This document shows positions 27,571 through 36,065 of a stretch of 64,000 bases of DNA, in pieces (position 1 is the first letter of the stretch; every line of letters starts with the position of its first letter). Below the pieces are notes generated by a model, which worked only from the letters and a program-made list of their open reading frames with translations, was not told where the DNA came from and searched no databases. Source of the DNA: Phytohabitans sp036906915 (GTDB taxonomy: Bacteria; Actinomycetota; Actinomycetes; Mycobacteriales; Micromonosporaceae); assembly GCF_036906915.1 (NCBI RefSeq), contig NZ_JBAKHX010000040.1:1-64000 (forward strand), given 5' to 3'. A program made the translations under genes and the position numbers.

Positions 27571-28740
27571 ATGGATGTGTTGCCGGCAAGATGGCTCGCA
27601 CGCGTGGGCATCGGGCTGCTGATGGCCGCAGGCACGGCCTTCGCCGTGAGCCCGGCGACCGCCGCGGCGGCGCCCGCAAACGTGGCGCCGGCGCCTGGTT
27701 GCACCACGTCGGGCGTGCCGGAGGGGTTGGTGGCCTGCGTCCGCCTGGGGCTGAGCGCGCCCGCCTCCGTGCGTACGACGGCCGCGACCGCGGCGATTCC
27801 GGAGGGATGCGGCAATGGCACCTGGGCCAACATGTCGCGCTTCGTGATGTGCAAGTCGAGCGGTGGCCTGTACCAGGTGATCGTGGCGCAGGGCGGCGAA
27901 GTCGTGGGCGAGATCGCCTTCAACTACTCCAGCATGGTGACGATGCAAGCCAGAGACCTGCGGTGGACGCAGTCCTTCGAGTACGCCCCGGTCCGTGCCT
28001 GGGGTGTGCTGGGCTCGCCGACGCTCTGGTCGGCACCCGATTGCATGTTCTACTGCAGCATCGTGGGTGGCAACCCGCCGACCGGCTGGGCGCTAAGCAA
28101 CCACTCCGGTACGGCGACATTCACCTCGCCGCGGTTGCCCGGCCAGTACTGGGGTTCGAGGTCGGACTGGGGATTCTGGTTCGTCAACCCGGCGACGGTC
28201 AACCAGGTGTCCAACACGTTGTGGACCAACTACCCGGGTCACCGCTGCGACGACGTACTTCCGGGCGGCACCGCTGGCTGCGTCAACCAGGACTTCATCC
28301 CGACCCTCGAGGTCCCCGAAAGCCGCTATCCCCTGTACGCCTTCCACATCAGAAATGCCATCAACACCACCAACCTGCCGTCGCAGCTGACCCGAACGAC
28401 CAATAGCGCCACGATCGACGCCAACCGGAATATCTCCTGCCCCACAGGTACGAACTACCCGCGCCCGACCGGCTACACCTGCGACGAGTACCCCTTCGCC
28501 TCCACCACGCAGGGCGCCGCCGCCAATCCCGCCGGCTTCACCTTCAACTTCAACACCAAACGATTGGGAAAGCTCGTCTGCCAGGTGTCCTGGCTGACCG
28601 AACACCGCAGCACCACCAACCGCGGCTACAGCACGTGCATGATCCCCTCGGCGCAGAACAGCCTGGGCGGCTCCGACCTACAGTCGTTCTTCCTCGACAA
28701 CCGAGTCATCGACCGGGATAACTTCAACGTGCGCGCCTAA
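27571..28740 (+). CDS. Secreted NucA/NucB-type deoxyribonuclease
   Basis: 389 aa from ATG 27571, four bases after GGAGG. Residues 1-35 are a signal peptide ending in Ala-rich sequence (SPATAAAAPA). The C-terminal third holds the NucA/NucB signature YTCDEYPFASTTQGA, the His-less DNase motif region of sporulation and competence nucleases. Eight or more Cys suggest disulfide stabilisation outside the cell. The N-terminal 200 residues (WTQSFEYAPVRAWGVLG, SDWGFWFVNPATVNQV) are a separate domain I do not recognise. It may degrade extracellular DNA for nutrients or defence. A 42-bp perfect palindrome follows the stop and likely terminates transcription. Confidence 0.85.
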   Translation: MDVLPARWLARVGIGLLMAAGTAFAVSPATAAAAPANVAPAPGCTTSGVPEGLVACVRLGLSAPASVRTTAATAAIPEGCGNGTWANMSRFVMCKSSGGLYQVIVAQGGEVVGEIAFNYSSMVTMQARDLRWTQSFEYAPVRAWGVLGSPTLWSAPDCMFYCSIVGGNPPTGWALSNHSGTATFTSPRLPGQYWGSRSDWGFWFVNPATVNQVSNTLWTNYPGHRCDDVLPGGTAGCVNQDFIPTLEVPESRYPLYAFHIRNAINTTNLPSQLTRTTNSATIDANRNISCPTGTNYPRPTGYTCDEYPFASTTQGAAANPAGFTFNFNTKRLGKLVCQVSWLTEHRSTTNRGYSTCMIPSAQNSLGGSDLQSFFLDNRVIDRDNFNVRA

Positions 28741-28749
28741 TCGGCCATT

Positions 28750-28791
28750 GTCGTGGCGGTTGGTATCCGCGCGGATACCAACCGCCACGAC
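28750..28791 (+). terminator. 42-bp perfect palindrome, likely terminator
   Basis: 21 bases (beginning GTCGTGGCGG) are followed directly by their exact reverse complement with no loop, ten bases past the DNase stop. The RNA would form a very stable hairpin. Confidence 0.7.
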
Positions 28792-28923
28792 TTAGTTGAC
28801 CTACCGTCGCGACCCTGCGGCAATCGCCGCGTTGCCACTGCCGCCCTGCTGCAGGCAGGCATCATCCATCTGCCGTCGCGCGTACGCGGCGCCGCGTTGT
28901 ACGGTCCGCGTCCGGAGGTGCGC

Positions 28924-29112
28924 AATGCCCGACGAGTTGCTGTTCACAGTCGACGGCACGACCGCCGGTCCGCGCGGAGCCGGTCACGCTGGCCGAGGCC
29001 GGGTTGCTGGAACGCAAGCATCTGCAGCAGTGGGTGATCGACCACCCGGAGTTGATCGGAACGGCGTCAAGGTGGTCACGTTCGAGTACGGACGGTGGCC
29101 ACCAGGAAACTG
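28924..29112 (+). pseudogene. Truncated, frameshifted N-terminus of a nuclease-like protein
   Basis: Starts MPDELLFTVDGTTA, then in the next frame PVTLAEAGLLERKHLQQWVI and DHPELIG, then back in the first frame GVKVVTFEYGRW. This order resembles the start of actinobacterial proteins with a NucS/PD-(D/E)XK-like fold, in which LAE.GL.ER..LQ.WV...PE..G precedes VVTFEF. Two frame changes are required and everything after EYGRW is missing. GGAGG precedes the ATG. Family assignment is tentative. Confidence 0.4.
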
Positions 29113-29621
29113 ATACTGCCGTGCGGCCTGGTCGTGTAGCACGAGGTAGCAAGCCCCGACGCCACGCCGGCGTGTCTTGATAAGTACCTTGGCCACCTGC
29201 GTGCGACGGATTGAGGGCGCGTGCTGGTCGAGCGCAAGCCGCCGTTGTTCAACAAGGTAAGGAACTGAGCTCCAACCAGGAAATCCTGGTTGCCGTACGG
29301 CGGATCTACGGTGCGCGCCCGTGCCCAGTTGTCCAGCATGCTTCGGCCGCTCGCCAGATATTCGGCAAGACTGTGCAAGAACAAGGCACATGCCTGGGTG
29401 TCAGCCTTGACAAAAGAATCCGCGCCGGACGTACCGGGTGTCGTCCGCAACACACCGAAAACGGCAAGTAGGCGCACCATGACGACTGAAAGTTCATCCA
29501 CGGCGTCTCGGCCGAACCCCGCAGCCTCGCACAACCGAGACACCGAAACCGGACTTTCCTCATCACTCGGTATCATGCGGATGAGGCGGATCAATGCGGC
29601 TTCGGTCTGCGCAGGAGTCAC
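29090..29621 (-). pseudogene. Truncated helix-turn-helix plus Nudix-like protein
   Basis: The upstream part (MTPAQTEAALIRLIRMI and SVSRLCEAAGFGRDAVDELS) looks like a winged-helix region. It runs in frame to FLTLLNNGG near 29240. It then shifts to RRTQVAKVLIKTRRRGVGAC and YQFPGGHRP, which resembles the beginning of a Nudix domain, but the Glu-rich Nudix box never appears. The coding sequence stops where the convergent truncated gene on the other strand also stops. Confidence 0.4.
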
Positions 29622-29924
29622 CTACTGTTCCAATCTTGACGCTAGCCGCCCCGCGTGATCGAACAGGGGACGGGCGCCCGAGTCGAGGGGGCACGGCGAG
29701 CACGGTAACGGACGGTACGGATCATTTGGGGGCGGGCCGCAACGTTCGGAGGCGAACTGTCAGAACCCAGCCAGTTTGCCAGTGATACCCAGCCAACGGA
29801 CTCCAGAAGACTTCCGTGCAGGGCCGCGCCGCCGGGCAACAGGCAGTGCCGGCCGGTGTCAGGCGCTACCGGAAGCTACAGATCACCCATCGATCACCCA
29901 AGCGTTCACAGCGGACATGAAAGA
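29622..29924. other. Intergenic region, nothing recognised
   Basis: About 300 bp between a decayed gene and the tRNA-Lys terminator. No gene, hairpin or repeat copy was found. Confidence 0.4.
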
Positions 29925-29959
29925 GACTCCGATCTGGCAAGAAACGCCAGGTCGGAGTC
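29925..29959 (-). terminator. Terminator of the tRNA-Lys transcript
   Basis: A 14-bp stem (GACTCCGATCTGGC with one G-T pair) closes a 7-base loop 11 bases beyond the tRNA 3' end. On the minus strand it is followed by TCTTTC. Confidence 0.75.
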
Positions 29960-29970
29960 TTGATCAAATG

Positions 29971-30043
29971 TGCGCCGCCAGGGACTCGAACCCCGAACCC
30001 GCGGATTAAGAGTCCGCTGCTCTGCCAGTTGAGCTAGCGGCGC
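29971..30043 (-). tRNA. tRNA-Lys (anticodon CTT)
   Basis: 73 nt. The minus strand reads GCGCCGCTAGCTCAACTGGC, pairing its 7-bp acceptor stem with GCGGCGC before the discriminator A. The anticodon loop is GACTCTTAATC, giving CTT. The T arm contains GGTTCGAGTCC-like sequence. CCA is not encoded. It stands alone and is followed by a strong terminator. Confidence 0.95.
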
Positions 30044-30283
30044 TCGCTGACAACGGCAGCAACCTTAACACGCCCCCGCCGCCACCTTCCAACCGGTTCG
30101 ATCAGCCACGCCGAGCCGAGCGGCCGACGCGACACACGGGTTGATCTGGCAGGCTGCACGACTGGCCACGAGCGCTTCCCGGCATGGTGCACCATAAAGC
30201 GCAGGACGCCGTGCCACGTAACGCAACCTGCGGCAGGGCAGCCGCGTCTTATATACGGCAGTGGCAGAGTGAACGGGGATGGG

Positions 30284-31522
30284 ATGAGCGGGCGCGTGCG
30301 TCGGAGAGCAGCGGCTGTCGCCGCCGTCGTGGTGGCGTCGCTGGCGCTCGCCGCCTGTGGCGATGGCGGTACGCCGCAGTTTGTCAGTGGCTCGGCGACG
30401 CCCGGTGCCACGCCTACGGCGTCCGGGAGCGCCGCGCCTGCCGACACCGGTTCTGCTGCGTTGAGCATCACGCCGGCGACGAACACCAAGAACGTGCCGG
30501 TCAGCGCCGAGATCGGCGTCAAGCTGACGGGCGGTCAGGTGGGTTCGGTCACATTGGTTGAGCAGGGTGGCAAGGCGGTCAGCGGGAAGATGCGGGAGGA
30601 CGGCACCTCGTGGGTGCCGAGCAGCCCGCTCAAGTGGGGCAAGACCTACACCGCGACCGTGACGGCCACCGGTGGCGGCGGCGACACGACGCAGACGACG
30701 ACGTTCACCACGATGGCGAAGCCGTCGAAGAAGACCGGCACCGGCCTGTACCTTTTCGACGACCGGACGTATGGCGTGGCCATGCCGGTGGTGGTGGAGT
30801 TCCACCCGGGCATCGCGGCGAAGGACCGGGCGGCCGTCGAGAAGCGGATGTTCGTGAGCACCAGCCCGTCGCAGCCGGGCGTGTGGCACTGGGTGTCGAG
30901 CGGCACGCAGGCGTTCTACCGGTCGAAGGAGTACTGGCAGCCGGGTACGACGCTGACGGTGCGGATCGCGCTGGGCGGGCTCCCGACGGGCCAGGGCCGG
31001 TACGGCGACCAGGACCGGAAGGCGACTGCCAAGATCGGCGACCGCGTCGAGATGAAGGTCGACAACAAGACGAAGAATATGACGGTGCTGAAGGACGGCA
31101 AGGTCATCAAGACGCTGCTGGTGAGCCTCGGCAAGAAGAGCACTCCGTCGGCGAGCGGCACGATGGTGGTGATGGAGAAGAAGGACAAGACCGTCTTCGA
31201 CACCAGGGACGACCCGGACCCGGAAAACCGGTACCGGGTGGACATCGAGTTCGCGCAGCGGTTGACCTGGAGCGGCCAGTACATCCACGCGGCGCCGTGG
31301 TCGACGGCAGACCAGGGTCGGCGAAATGTGTCACACGGGTGTCTGAACCTCTCCACAAGTAGCGCTCAGTGGCTGTTCGGCCAGACCAAGATCGGTGACC
31401 CGGTCACCGTGGTCGGCACCGAGGAGAAGCTGGCCAACGGTGACGGTTGGACCGCCTGGAACCTGTCCTGGAAGCAGTTCATCAAGGGCAGCGCCCTGCC
31501 AATTCCGGACAATCTGCAATAA
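30284..31522 (+). CDS. L,D-transpeptidase lipoprotein (Ig-like plus YkuD), copy 1
   Basis: 412 aa from ATG 30284, preceded by GGGGATGGG; a GTG at 30269 is in frame. A lipoprotein signal ends in SLALAACG. Two immunoglobulin-like regions follow (about 55-150 and 150-255). The YkuD catalytic domain has the proximal His in YIHAAPW and the nucleophile Cys353 in VSHGCLNLS. By family knowledge it makes 3-3 cross-links in peptidoglycan, as LdtMt2 does in mycobacteria. The next gene, 106 bp downstream, encodes a close paralogue of the same layout. Confidence 0.92.
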   Translation: MSGRVRRRAAAVAAVVVASLALAACGDGGTPQFVSGSATPGATPTASGSAAPADTGSAALSITPATNTKNVPVSAEIGVKLTGGQVGSVTLVEQGGKAVSGKMREDGTSWVPSSPLKWGKTYTATVTATGGGGDTTQTTTFTTMAKPSKKTGTGLYLFDDRTYGVAMPVVVEFHPGIAAKDRAAVEKRMFVSTSPSQPGVWHWVSSGTQAFYRSKEYWQPGTTLTVRIALGGLPTGQGRYGDQDRKATAKIGDRVEMKVDNKTKNMTVLKDGKVIKTLLVSLGKKSTPSASGTMVVMEKKDKTVFDTRDDPDPENRYRVDIEFAQRLTWSGQYIHAAPWSTADQGRRNVSHGCLNLSTSSAQWLFGQTKIGDPVTVVGTEEKLANGDGWTAWNLSWKQFIKGSALPIPDNLQ

Positions 31523-31628
31523 AAGGGTAGAGCAAGCAGGATCACAGGCTCGGCACGAAGCCGTGAGGTGTGGTCGCGCGTCTCTAGGGCACGATTGATT
31601 GTCGGGCCCGTGGAGGTGAGAGGCGATC

Positions 31629-32855
31629 ATGCGAATGAAACGAGCTTGGGTCGCGGCCGCGCTCGCCGGAGCCCTCGCGTTCACCACAGCGTGTAGCGGC
31701 GACGACGACAGCGGCTCGTGGAACGGCGGCAAAGGCGACGATGGGCCCAAGATCACAGCGACGATCGCGAGCCCGTCGGCTGACGCCAAGGACGTGCCCG
31801 CCTCCACCGACATCACGTTCACCACGGAAAACGCCAACGACGCGACGGTCGAGCTGAAGGACGCCGACGGCAAGGTGGTCGAGGGCGCGCTTCAGCCCGA
31901 CGGCAAGTCGTGGCTGCCCAGCGGCGCGCTCGACTACGGCACGACGTACACGGCCACCCTGACCGCTACGGGCGCCGACGGCAAGAAGGCGACGGCGACC
32001 AACAGTTTTACCACCATGGCCAAGCCTTCCCAGCAGGTCCGGGTGAGCAGCTTCCTCGCAGACGACCAGATGGTCGGAGTGGGTATGCCATTGATTGTCC
32101 GGTTCGGCCGCGCGATCCCCGAGAGCTACCGCGACGACGTGCAGCGGCGCATGACCGTGCAGTCGTCCGCGGGCCAGGAGGGCATCTGGCACTGGACCAG
32201 CGCCACCGAGGTGCGCTACCGGCCCAAGGAGTTCTGGCAGGCCAACTCGACGGTGAAGTACAAGCTCCAGACCGGCGGGCTGCCGATGGGCGACGGCTGG
32301 TACGGGCGCACCGACTTGACGGTCGACATCAAGATCGGCCCGTCGTTCATCATGACGGTCGACAACAAGACGAAGCAGATGACCGTCACCAAGGACGGCA
32401 AGGTCATCAAGACCATCCCGGTGAGCCTCGGTAAGAAGACCACCCCGTCGTCCAGCGGCACGATGGTCGTGATCGAAAAGAAGCGCAAGACCGTCTTCGA
32501 CACCCTGGAAGAGCTGGGTCCTGAAGAGGGCTACCGCACCGACATCGAGTATGCCCAGCGGCTCACCTGGGGCGGCGAGTTCATCCACGCCGCGCCCTGG
32601 TCAGAGGGTGTGCAGGGCCGCACCAACGTGTCGCACGGCTGCGTCAACGTGTCGATGGCGATGGGCGCCTGGCTCTTTGGCCAGACCCGCATCGGCGATC
32701 CGATCACGGTCAAGGGCACCGAGCGCAAGCTCCAGAACGGCAACGGCTGGACCGACTGGAACATGAGCTGGGACGAGTACGTGAAGGGCAGCGCGATCCC
32801 CTTCGAGGAGACCGCGCAGGCAACGCCGACGCCGAGCCCGAGCGCCGCCGGTTAG
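31629..32855 (+). CDS. L,D-transpeptidase lipoprotein (Ig-like plus YkuD), copy 2
   Basis: 408 aa. GGAGGTGAGAGG lies upstream of the ATG. The lipobox is AFTTACSG. Ig-like regions are followed by the catalytic domain with FIHAAPW and Cys338 in VSHGCVNVS. It is close to copy 1 along the whole length (both have MTVDNKTK/MKVDNKTK followed by KDGKVIKT, then VSLGKK and SGTMVV), so this is a tandem duplication that has diverged. It ends with a short Thr/Pro-rich tail absent from copy 1. A terminator and tRNA-His follow. Confidence 0.92.
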   Translation: MRMKRAWVAAALAGALAFTTACSGDDDSGSWNGGKGDDGPKITATIASPSADAKDVPASTDITFTTENANDATVELKDADGKVVEGALQPDGKSWLPSGALDYGTTYTATLTATGADGKKATATNSFTTMAKPSQQVRVSSFLADDQMVGVGMPLIVRFGRAIPESYRDDVQRRMTVQSSAGQEGIWHWTSATEVRYRPKEFWQANSTVKYKLQTGGLPMGDGWYGRTDLTVDIKIGPSFIMTVDNKTKQMTVTKDGKVIKTIPVSLGKKTTPSSSGTMVVIEKKRKTVFDTLEELGPEEGYRTDIEYAQRLTWGGEFIHAAPWSEGVQGRTNVSHGCVNVSMAMGAWLFGQTRIGDPITVKGTERKLQNGNGWTDWNMSWDEYVKGSAIPFEETAQATPTPSPSAAG

Positions 32856-32859
32856 ACGA

Positions 32860-32891
32860 ACGAGCCCCGTCCAATCACGGACGGGGCTCGT
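32860..32891. terminator. Bidirectional terminator
   Basis: A 13-bp perfect stem (ACGAGCCCCGTCC) with loop AATCAC lies between the second L,D-transpeptidase gene and the convergent tRNA-His. It can end both transcripts. Confidence 0.8.
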
Positions 32892-32902
32892 ACCCAAAAG
32901 AG

Positions 32903-32976
32903 GGTGACTGAGGGGATTTGAACCCCCGACACCCGGGACCACAACCCGGTGCTCTGCCAACTGAGCTACAGCCACC
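32903..32976 (-). tRNA. tRNA-His (anticodon GTG)
   Basis: 74 nt including the encoded extra G at position -1, which pairs with the discriminator C as required for tRNA-His. The anticodon loop reads GGTTGTGGTCC, and the T loop is GGTTCAAATCC. CCA is not encoded. Confidence 0.95.
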
Positions 32977-33042
32977 ACGGCAAGTGCGCCGACCAATGAT
33001 AGCCATACGACAGCCGCCTACGTCGACAGGGTAAGGGCCCGC

Positions 33043-33633
33043 CTACAGCGTGGCGGCGATCGCCTTCGCCGCCTCCACGTCCGGGCCCGGCAGGGGTACG
33101 AAGATCGTGCGCCGGTAGTACTCGAGCTCCCGCACGCTCTCCCGGATGTCCGCGAGCGCCCGGTGCGCCAGCCCCTTGGTTGGCTGCCCGAAGTACACCC
33201 GTGGGTACCAGCGCCGGCACAGCTCCTTGATCGACGAGACGTCGATCATGCGGTAGTGCAGGTGGGCGTCTAGGCGTGGCATGTCGCGCGAGACGAACCC
33301 GCGGTCGGTGGCGATCGAGTTGCCGCACAGCGGGGCGCTGCGGGGGTCCGGCACCCAGGCCGTGACGTACTCCATGACCAGGTCTTCGGCCTCCGCAAGG
33401 GTGACCGTCGAGCGGCGGACCTCTTCGGTGAGCCCCGACTTCTCGTGCATCTCGCGCACCACGTCGGGCATGCCGTCGAGCGCGGCGTCGTCGGCGTGTA
33501 TGACCACATCGACGCCGTCACCGAGCACGTTCAGATCGGGGTCGGTCACCAGCGCCGCCACCTCGATCAACGCGTCTTTTCCGAGATCAAGCCCGGTCAT
33601 TTCACAGTCGATCCAGACCAGAAGATCAGCCAC
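33043..33633 (-). CDS. orn: Oligoribonuclease (3'-5' exonuclease, DEDD family)
   Basis: 196 aa from GTG 33633 (MADLLVWIDCEMTGLD). The DEDDh exonuclease residues are visible: Asp and Glu in WIDCEMTG, Asp in NSIATDRGFV, and the His-Asp pair in LAHRALADIRESV. It degrades 2-5 nt RNA oligomers and pGpG-type dinucleotides and is usually essential in actinobacteria. No ribosome site exists; TAGGCT lies seven bases before the GTG, so the mRNA is probably leaderless. It is divergent from a GT87 gene with only 45 bp between the starts. Confidence 0.93.
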   Translation of the reverse strand: MADLLVWIDCEMTGLDLGKDALIEVAALVTDPDLNVLGDGVDVVIHADDAALDGMPDVVREMHEKSGLTEEVRRSTVTLAEAEDLVMEYVTAWVPDPRSAPLCGNSIATDRGFVSRDMPRLDAHLHYRMIDVSSIKELCRRWYPRVYFGQPTKGLAHRALADIRESVRELEYYRRTIFVPLPGPDVEAAKAIAATL

Positions 33634-33678
33634 GAGGGTCAGCCTACGCGCTGAACCCGCACAGATACCCTGGCCGAC
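33634..33678. promoter_or_regulatory. Compact divergent leaderless promoter pair (orn / GT87)
   Basis: The 45-bp gap holds two -10-like hexamers, each exactly seven bases from a GTG start: TAGGCT on the minus strand (33646-33641) for orn and TACCCT on the plus strand (33666-33671) for the GT87 gene. Neither gene has a ribosome site. Their -35 regions must overlap each other's -10 or coding sequence, so mutual interference is likely. Confidence 0.55.
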
Positions 33679-34923
33679 GTGTCGAACCCACCTCGGAAGA
33701 CAGTCCGCATCACCGCCGTGGTGGGGCTCGCCGCGGCCGTCGGCTGGTTCCTCCACTGGTACGGCAACCGGCACGACTTCTTCGACCTGCGCATATACAT
33801 GAGCGCCATGCGCTGGTGGGCGGACGGCAACCCGCTCTACGACTACGCCCAGCCAGACCGGGTGCAGGGCGAGCTGTACTTCACCTATCCCCCGTTCGCG
33901 GCGCTGCTGTTGCGGCCGTTCGCGGAGCTCCCGCTCGGAGCGACGTTCGCGATCTTCACGGTCGGGTCGGCGATCGCGGTGGCGGTCACCACGTGGTGGC
34001 TGGTCGCGCCGGTTGCCGAGCGGCGAGGGCTCCCCCGCTGGTACGCCGCCGGCCTGGCCATCCCTCTCGTGTTCGCGATCGAGCCGACCCGCGAGACGAT
34101 CACGTTCGGCCAGATAAACATGCTGCTGATAGTGCTCATCCTGGCCGATCTGCTCATCGCGGTACCAAGAAACTCGCGCTGGGCCGGCGTCGGGATCGGC
34201 CTGGCGACGGCGCTCAAGCTCTTCCCTGGGATCTTCATCGTCTACCTGCTGGTGACGCGGCGCTGGCGCGCGGCGATCACCGCGAGCGCGGCGGCGGCCG
34301 TAGCGACGCTGCTCGCGGCGACGGTGGCGCCGCGCGACTCGTGGCGGTTCTGGACCCACGAGCTCTGGGCGACCGACCGGGTCGGTCGCACGGACTACAC
34401 GGGCAACCAGTCGCTGCTCGGCTTGCTCAGCCGGCTCACCGCTCCGGACGAGCCGAGCCGGTTGCTGTGGCTCGCGCTCGTGGCGCTCGCCATGGGGTTC
34501 GGGTTGTGGCGCGCCGCCCGCGCGGTGCGTGCCGGGGACGAGGTGGCGGGGCTGGCGCTGACGGGCCTGGTCGCGGCGCTGATCAGTCCGATCACGTGGC
34601 CCCATCACGTGTACTGGTTCGTGCCGGCCCTGGTCGTGCTGGTCGACGCCGGGCTGCGGGCGGATGGCCGCCGCGTGCGTCCCGCGCTGCTCGCGTTGGC
34701 GGTGATCGGGTACGCCACGATCGTGTACGGCGTGGTGTCGTTCTTCGACTGGGGGGCGGCACCGGAGCCCACCGACTCGGTCGACGAGTTCGTCCGGCGC
34801 AATGCGTATGTGCTGCTCACGGTGGTGTTGATCGCCGTGTTGCCGACCCGCGCCGGAGCCCCTGATTATCCCAGAAGTACCCTCAAAAGGACAGATCTAG
34901 CAAACGCCGGTCCACCTCAGTAA
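33679..34923 (+). CDS. GT87-family polyprenol-phosphate-dependent mannosyltransferase-like protein
   Basis: 414 aa with about ten transmembrane helices. The first external loop contains DLRIYMSAMRWWADGNPLYDY, the conserved Asp-bearing motif of DUF2029/GT87 enzymes, and FTYPPFAALL follows. FGQINMLLIVLILADLL and GLATALKLFPGIFI are also typical. In mycobacteria relatives add alpha-1,2-mannose to lipomannan or arabinan precursors from the outer membrane face. The acceptor here is unknown. Translation from GTG 33679 is probably leaderless. Confidence 0.85.
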   Translation: MSNPPRKTVRITAVVGLAAAVGWFLHWYGNRHDFFDLRIYMSAMRWWADGNPLYDYAQPDRVQGELYFTYPPFAALLLRPFAELPLGATFAIFTVGSAIAVAVTTWWLVAPVAERRGLPRWYAAGLAIPLVFAIEPTRETITFGQINMLLIVLILADLLIAVPRNSRWAGVGIGLATALKLFPGIFIVYLLVTRRWRAAITASAAAAVATLLAATVAPRDSWRFWTHELWATDRVGRTDYTGNQSLLGLLSRLTAPDEPSRLLWLALVALAMGFGLWRAARAVRAGDEVAGLALTGLVAALISPITWPHHVYWFVPALVVLVDAGLRADGRRVRPALLALAVIGYATIVYGVVSFFDWGAAPEPTDSVDEFVRRNAYVLLTVVLIAVLPTRAGAPDYPRSTLKRTDLANAGPPQ

Positions 34924-34981
34924 TCTGTACTTAACGGACGAACTGGACAGACCCTCCTGGTGAGACCGGCCCCCCGGTGAG

Positions 34982-35016
34982 AACGGCCCCTCTGCCACGG
35001 CGGCAGAGGGGCCGTT
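34982..35016. terminator. Bidirectional terminator
   Basis: A 15-bp perfect stem (AACGGCCCCTCTGCC) with a five-base loop lies between the convergent GT87 and polyprenyl synthetase genes. Confidence 0.8.
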
Positions 35017-35031
35017 CGTACGAGCGACGAT

Positions 35032-36065
35032 CTAGTGGGTGCGGCGGGTGGCCATCTGCGCCAGGCCGTCCAGCTCCGCGGCGGGGCCCGGTGCGGAGCC
35101 GGCCGAGCGCAGATGGCCGAGCGCCTCCCCGAGCAGGTCCTCGGCGCGGCGCGCGGCCCAGGCCCGCCCGCCCGCGGCGTCGACCAACTCGGCCGCCCGG
35201 TGCAACTCGGCGTCCGAGAGGGGCTGGTCGCCGCGGTAGAGCGCGGCCAATTCGGCGGCAGCAGGTGTACCGGAGACGAGCGCCGCCACCACGGGCAGCG
35301 ACTTCTTGCGGTGCTGGAGATCGGCGTACACGGGTTTGCCCGTGGTCGCCGGGTCACCCCAAATGCCGAGCAGGTCGTCGACCAGCTGGAACGCCAGCCC
35401 AAGCCGCTCGCCGAAGCCGCGCAGGTGGTCGACCTGCCCCCGGGTGCCGTGCCCGAACACGGCTCCCAGGGCACAGGCGCAGCCCAGCAGCGCCCCAGTC
35501 TTGCGCTCCGCCATGTCGACACACTCGGGCAGGTCGACGTCCATCCGCTCTTCGAACGCCAGGTCGGCGCTCTGCCCCTCGATCAGCTCCTGGACCGCGC
35601 GGCTGAGGGTTCGGGCCGCCGGTGCTGTGGCCGGGTGGTCGGCGTCGGCCAGCACCTCGAAAGCCAGCGCCAGCAGAGCGTCGCCTGCCAGGATCGCGGC
35701 GGACGTGCCGAAGCACTGCCACACGGTCGGCCGGTGCCGGCGCATCTGGTCGCCGTCCATCACGTCGTCGTGCACCAGCGAGAAGTTGTGCACCAGTTCC
35801 ACCGCCACCGCCGCCGGCACCGCCACGGACGGCGTACCGCCGACAGCTCCCGCCGCGAGCAGCGTCAGCGCCGGGCGGAGCGCCTTGCCCCGCCCGCCGG
35901 CGTGGCCCCGCCGTCCGCGTCCCACCAGCCGAGGTGGTAGCCGACGATGTGCCGCATCGCGCCGGGCAGCGTCTCGACCGCGTCACGCAACGCCGGCTCG
36001 ACCAGATCGCGGCTCCAGGCCAGGGTCTCGGGGACCGGACGTCCGGCGGTCGCCACGGTGCCCAT
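35032..36065 (-). pseudogene. Polyprenyl synthetase (isoprenyl diphosphate synthase), one frameshift
   Basis: The gene begins at ATG 36065 (MGTVATAGRPVPETLAWSRD) and ends ATRRTH. It has the usual length (about 344 aa) and motifs: GKALRPAL, the first Asp-rich motif in LVHDDVMDGD, and the second in FQLVDDLLGIWGD. Near 35888-35891 a run of four C (G on the coding strand) should be five: reading enters as DGGATPAGG and only continues as GKALRPALTLLAA after a -1 shift. One base is missing, by mutation or sequence error. The ATG shares its A with the stop of the encapsulin gene upstream. Isoprenoid enzymes of this kind are known companions or cargo of family 2B encapsulins. Confidence 0.85.

Noticed and set aside
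29925..30043. tRNA-Lys as an integration site for a mobile island
   Set aside because: Debris lies nearby, but I found no duplicated tRNA 3' end and no integrase.
33634..34608. N-terminal extension of the orn frame by about 325 codons
   Set aside because: The extension is antisense to the GT87 gene and has shadow composition. Oligoribonuclease is about 190-200 aa and starts at the GTG at 33633.
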